Below are positions 62,301-64,000 of a stretch of 64,000 nucleotides of DNA, one piece after another. Location of the stretch: assembly GCF_017353515.1 (NCBI RefSeq), contig NZ_JAFMPY010000006.1:124001-188000 (forward strand), given 5' to 3'. Origin of the DNA: Jiella sonneratiae (lineage in GTDB: Bacteria; Pseudomonadota; Alphaproteobacteria; Rhizobiales; Rhizobiaceae). The notes below the pieces were generated by a model. The model was not told where the DNA came from and did not search any database. It was given only the letters and a program-made list of their open reading frames with translations. Each line of letters begins with the position of its first letter. Within the stretch, counting starts at the first letter, position 1. The position numbers were made by a program, and so were the translations under genes.

Positions 62301-64000
62301 CAGCCGCCGCGCCGGCGGCCGGCGATGCCGAAGGTTCCGCAGCGATCGCCACGGGATCGCGGCCGGTCGCCGCCGCAACGACCGTGGAGGCCATTGGCGA
62401 GACCGGTGCGGCCTCGGCTCAGGCCGTGGCGGGCAGCGCCTTTGCCGAACAAGGATCGGGCGTTTCTGGGGAGAAAATGCCGAGCCCCTCCGTCCAGGGC
62501 ATCCGCAGCGCCGATGCCTTGACGCCGCGCCAGGCGGCCGCCGCCGCTGCCGCGCCGCGTGACGCCGCAGCTCCCCGCGCCGCGACGTCGCCGGCCCGCG
62601 CGGATGCAGCTCCGCCGATCGCTTCCGGCACCGGACGTACCGACAGTGCCGACACCTCCGAGCCGAAGCAGCAGGGCGGCCGCGAGCTACCGGCGACCCG
62701 ACAGGCCGGCGCAGCCGCCGCGCAAAGCCAGGCAGCCTCCAGCCGCGGCGTAGCTGCGGCGAGAATGCCCGAGGCCGCTCCTGCGGGCGGGCAGGCCGCA
62801 GGCCGCGGGGCGCTTGCGTCCGGCGCCGCAGCCTCGACCGAAGGCGCCGCTTCGTCCGCACCGGCCGGCAGCGATGCCGCATTGCCGGCGGCGGAGCCTC
62901 GCGTCGCCCGTGACGATGCCGGCGCGCCGGCGGCCACGGCGCAGCAGCCCACGTCCGGCAGCGATACCGGCGAGCCACTGCTGACCGGCGCGGCCGCTTC
63001 GGCGACGCCCGCCGAAACGAGCGATCAGGCCGGTACCGCTGCACCCGCAGAAGCCGGCACGCCGGGGCGCGGAGAGACGGCCGCGGCGCCTCGCAGCTCT
63101 CCCGGGGCGGAAGTCGCGGCTGACCTGACCACCCCTGCGCCTGCCGCGGATTCGGCCGCCGACGCCGGTGCCGATCGCGGCGCCGCGATGCCCGTGCGGG
63201 GCGAGACGGACCGCCGGAACGTGATGCCTGCGCCAGCCGGCAACGCCCAGAAGGCGCCCGCCGCCGCGCCTGCCGCGACGACCGGCACCGCCACGACCGG
63301 CGCCCGGCCCCTCCAGGTAGCTGCGGCCGGGGATCGCACCCCGGCGTCTGCCTCCGCCGCTGAAGGCGGGACGGGCGCGACGGTCGGCGCTGATCCGGCC
63401 GCTTCGCATCCTGCCGCGGACGCCCCCAAACACGAGCCGGCCTCGGCGCGCGAACTCGCAGCGGAGTTCGCCCGGCCGCTTCCCGCCGTCCAGCCGCAGG
63501 TTCCGGTCGCGCGCGGCGAGGCGGTGCGGGGCGTTGTCCCGGCGAACGTCGCGCCGGCGACCAGCCAGGTCGCCAATGCGGTTGCCGCGGCCCTCGTCCA
63601 GATGCCGGCGGCAGCCGCCATGTCCGAAGGGGTCGAACGCACCCGCCTGCGGGCCGGCGGTGCGGCGCTGAAGACGATCCAGATCCAGCTCGCGCCGGAA
63701 GATCTCGGCAAGGTCAACGTCACGCTCAAGCTGATCGAGGGCAGCCTCTCGGTGCATATCGAGGCGCTCGAGCCGGAAACCGCGATGCGGCTGAAGGATG
63801 ACAGCGAGGCGCTGAAGGCGATGCTGAAATCCTCGGGCTTCGACGTCGACGACGCGCTCGTCACCGTCGGACAGCGGGACACCTCCGGCCTTCGCGCGGC
63901 GCAGCAGCCCGCCGGCCAGGGCGATCCGGCAGCTTCCGGCCAGCCGCGCGGCGATGCATCCTCCGGTGGTCAGACGGCGTCCGGCGGACAGAACGGGCAG
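59351..64000 (+). CDS. fliK: Flagellar hook-length control protein FliK/MotD (3' partial, very long)
   Basis: Starts at the ATG at 59351, overlapping the motC stop by four bases, and remains open to the window end: at least 1550 codons. Most is an Ala/Gly/Pro/Ser/Thr/Gln-rich disordered region containing degenerate repeats (see findings). The C-terminal FliK substrate-switch domain begins near 63670 (IQIQLAPEDLGKVNVTLKL, then EALKAMLKSSGFDVDDALVTV). FliK measures hook length as a ruler; rhizobial FliK/MotD is usually around 500 residues, so this is roughly threefold longer. No stop codon was seen in this frame. Confidence 0.88.
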   Translation, partial: MTVARGIAADVAVPGRSASKDRGGKAGDADGFAAAIRDLKSAQDGGNAASAASGRRRPAAAGEPAAQQDAAGQKGSDTAETAARLGRGQTSRSAGRQVAGEAAGGPAPTAGPKVADGPSGVADAAEAIAPLGDAEGDAQESDAQAAVVPEKGRSLPAAETKAAAAEGLSKRRMAAAGASVAGRDGQTRPGAAAAATNLETGRRAAPQARLAAVTAETDPELLRLRLLQSGVDAENPAVELQLSAEETAERLGITLPGDADTKASVQRAASPVRSHRVIVTVGSGQAVAASSGDDTDEDAGAPAAEPVETVSAAPLSPDAKLAAILGGFGLERQIVAASAGTEDAPQNGPAATTAATPSNLLAGASLVDRNPLQPGVAAQAGPRAQAQGAAADAAPAAAGRPAVDPAAVRGASRSGEAAAQQLRPAAASSFVLPSGAAPQQAVADLAARASLPSQQAASGSPAATGGATTAAATNAIPGGAAQTSGAATPAPASGGDVPVDALRAASERSIRLPGSSRAMLGARVDLVSMRTDFEPATRRADRGRAGEGATTATAPVAATGGTIAAAARRDALAGLGVAGQTANAPATAENAFSASQNTGATAQAGTAAMPRAATVAGGAVAESVRGFAGTASASAAASVAGQTATNVPTVAATADAAPAQAFERTAPLSATAASASTETSSPAATTRSADPSTTSPRKPSIAGQAGAGAPTTTVRADGAPVRAFERSAPLAATAAAGVSSRAFGEAQLGQTQPSTSSIAAGAASAGIAAASTQTASAAEARPAAGTVAAVPRGAGTVEPVNSGQAATAATGSTETSVTGAGARSTDQSAAAPRNPAASGQPAAARRSARPAAGQAQAATQQTGQRSPANPAFQLDRQAQPGTAAAAGSSSASPEPVRSVSGAVPEVRPGAGIGAESGAESAVAGMTAPADGQARGMPNLSQGAMTPGAAAGAGQPGSAATQTFAEVSPAAVTSRMTAPEAVTTTAAAPAAGDAEGSAAIATGSRPVAAATTVEAIGETGAASAQAVAGSAFAEQGSGVSGEKMPSPSVQGIRSADALTPRQAAAAAAAPRDAAAPRAATSPARADAAPPIASGTGRTDSADTSEPKQQGGRELPATRQAGAAAAQSQAASSRGVAAARMPEAAPAGGQAAGRGALASGAAASTEGAASSAPAGSDAALPAAEPRVARDDAGAPAATAQQPTSGSDTGEPLLTGAAASATPAETSDQAGTAAPAEAGTPGRGETAAAPRSSPGAEVAADLTTPAPAADSAADAGADRGAAMPVRGETDRRNVMPAPAGNAQKAPAAAPAATTGTATTGARPLQVAAAGDRTPASASAAEGGTGATVGADPAASHPAADAPKHEPASARELAAEFARPLPAVQPQVPVARGEAVRGVVPANVAPATSQVANAVAAALVQMPAAAAMSEGVERTRLRAGGAALKTIQIQLAPEDLGKVNVTLKLIEGSLSVHIEALEPETAMRLKDDSEALKAMLKSSGFDVDDALVTVGQRDTSGLRAAQQPAGQGDPAASGQPRGDASSGGQTASGGQNGQ

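Noticed and set aside
59171-62452. 1093-residue open frame on the minus strand inside fliK
   Set aside because: It is antisense to the fliK frame, arises from high G+C and biased codons, has no domain, and its composition is Arg/Gly-rich nonsense.
1-64000. tRNA, rRNA, CRISPR array, insertion sequence or prophage
   Set aside because: No cloverleaf with a T-loop signature, no repeat-spacer array and no transposase, integrase or phage gene was recognised while reading both strands.

Overview
The window is high-G+C chromosomal DNA from an alphaproteobacterium, most likely of the order Hyphomicrobiales (Rhizobiales). This rests on gene order and family content: aroC, a histone-deacetylase-like gene, xseB and dxs in a row; a probable 6S RNA upstream of 5-formyl-THF cyclo-ligase; a BioMNY biotin transporter; a DUF1344 protein; and a fliF, motB, motC, fliK/motD motility block behind a perfect CtrA box. 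A plant- or sea-associated member such as an Aurantimonadaceae relative would fit the sugar genes, but that is inference. No tRNA, rRNA, insertion sequence, phage gene or CRISPR array was seen.

Region 1 (1-18027) is the most interesting part: a sugar-catabolic island that matches the non-transaldolase D-apiose pathway. It carries an RbsA/RbsC-type ABC importer (5' end outside the window), a Gfo/Idh/MocA dehydrogenase (ApsD-like), a three-domain lactonase-like protein (ApnL-like) and a GntR/FCD regulator. These are followed by a DUF1537 kinase (OiaK-like) divergent from a small Rossmann oxidoisomerase (ApnO-like). Next come an aldehyde dehydrogenase with a second GntR/FCD regulator, a TRAP transporter (DctP, DctQ, DctM), an isopropylmalate-dehydrogenase-like enzyme and a 3-hydroxyisobutyrate-dehydrogenase-like enzyme. 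The island ends with a RuBisCO-like protein (OiaX/OiaT-like). A 19-bp motif containing the -10 box is shared by the kinase and RuBisCO-like promoters and ties the two ends together. A lower-G+C patch inside the island holds a Cys-rich secreted protein and an O-acetyltransferase.

Region 2 (18028-33211) is mixed housekeeping and accessory genes: yebC; a divergent polysaccharide pyruvyl-transferase / sulfotransferase pair around a 78-bp hairpin; a BLUF photoreceptor; a TPR protein; an atypical MBL-fold protein; a thermonuclease; a yqiJ-flotillin pair; an MFS exporter; a periplasmic beta-carbonic anhydrase; TerC; a GST-ymdB pair; and a CAP-domain lipoprotein.

Region 3 (33212-53638) is core metabolism and transport: fau with the likely 6S RNA, msrB, a diguanylate cyclase, a gamma-glutamylcyclotransferase, dxs, xseB, an HDAC-like gene, aroC, a nitrate/taurine-type ABC importer, bioNMY, DUF1223, a decayed-looking ParE-type toxin, two secreted proteins of unknown role, rlmN, an ion channel with a C-terminal zinc ribbon, a SelW-like protein and two small unknown genes.

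Region 4 (53829-64000) is the start of a flagellar operon (fliF, a FliH-like gene, motB, motC, fliK). The genes are packed with start/stop overlaps. The FliK gene is still open after 1550 codons, far longer than usual.
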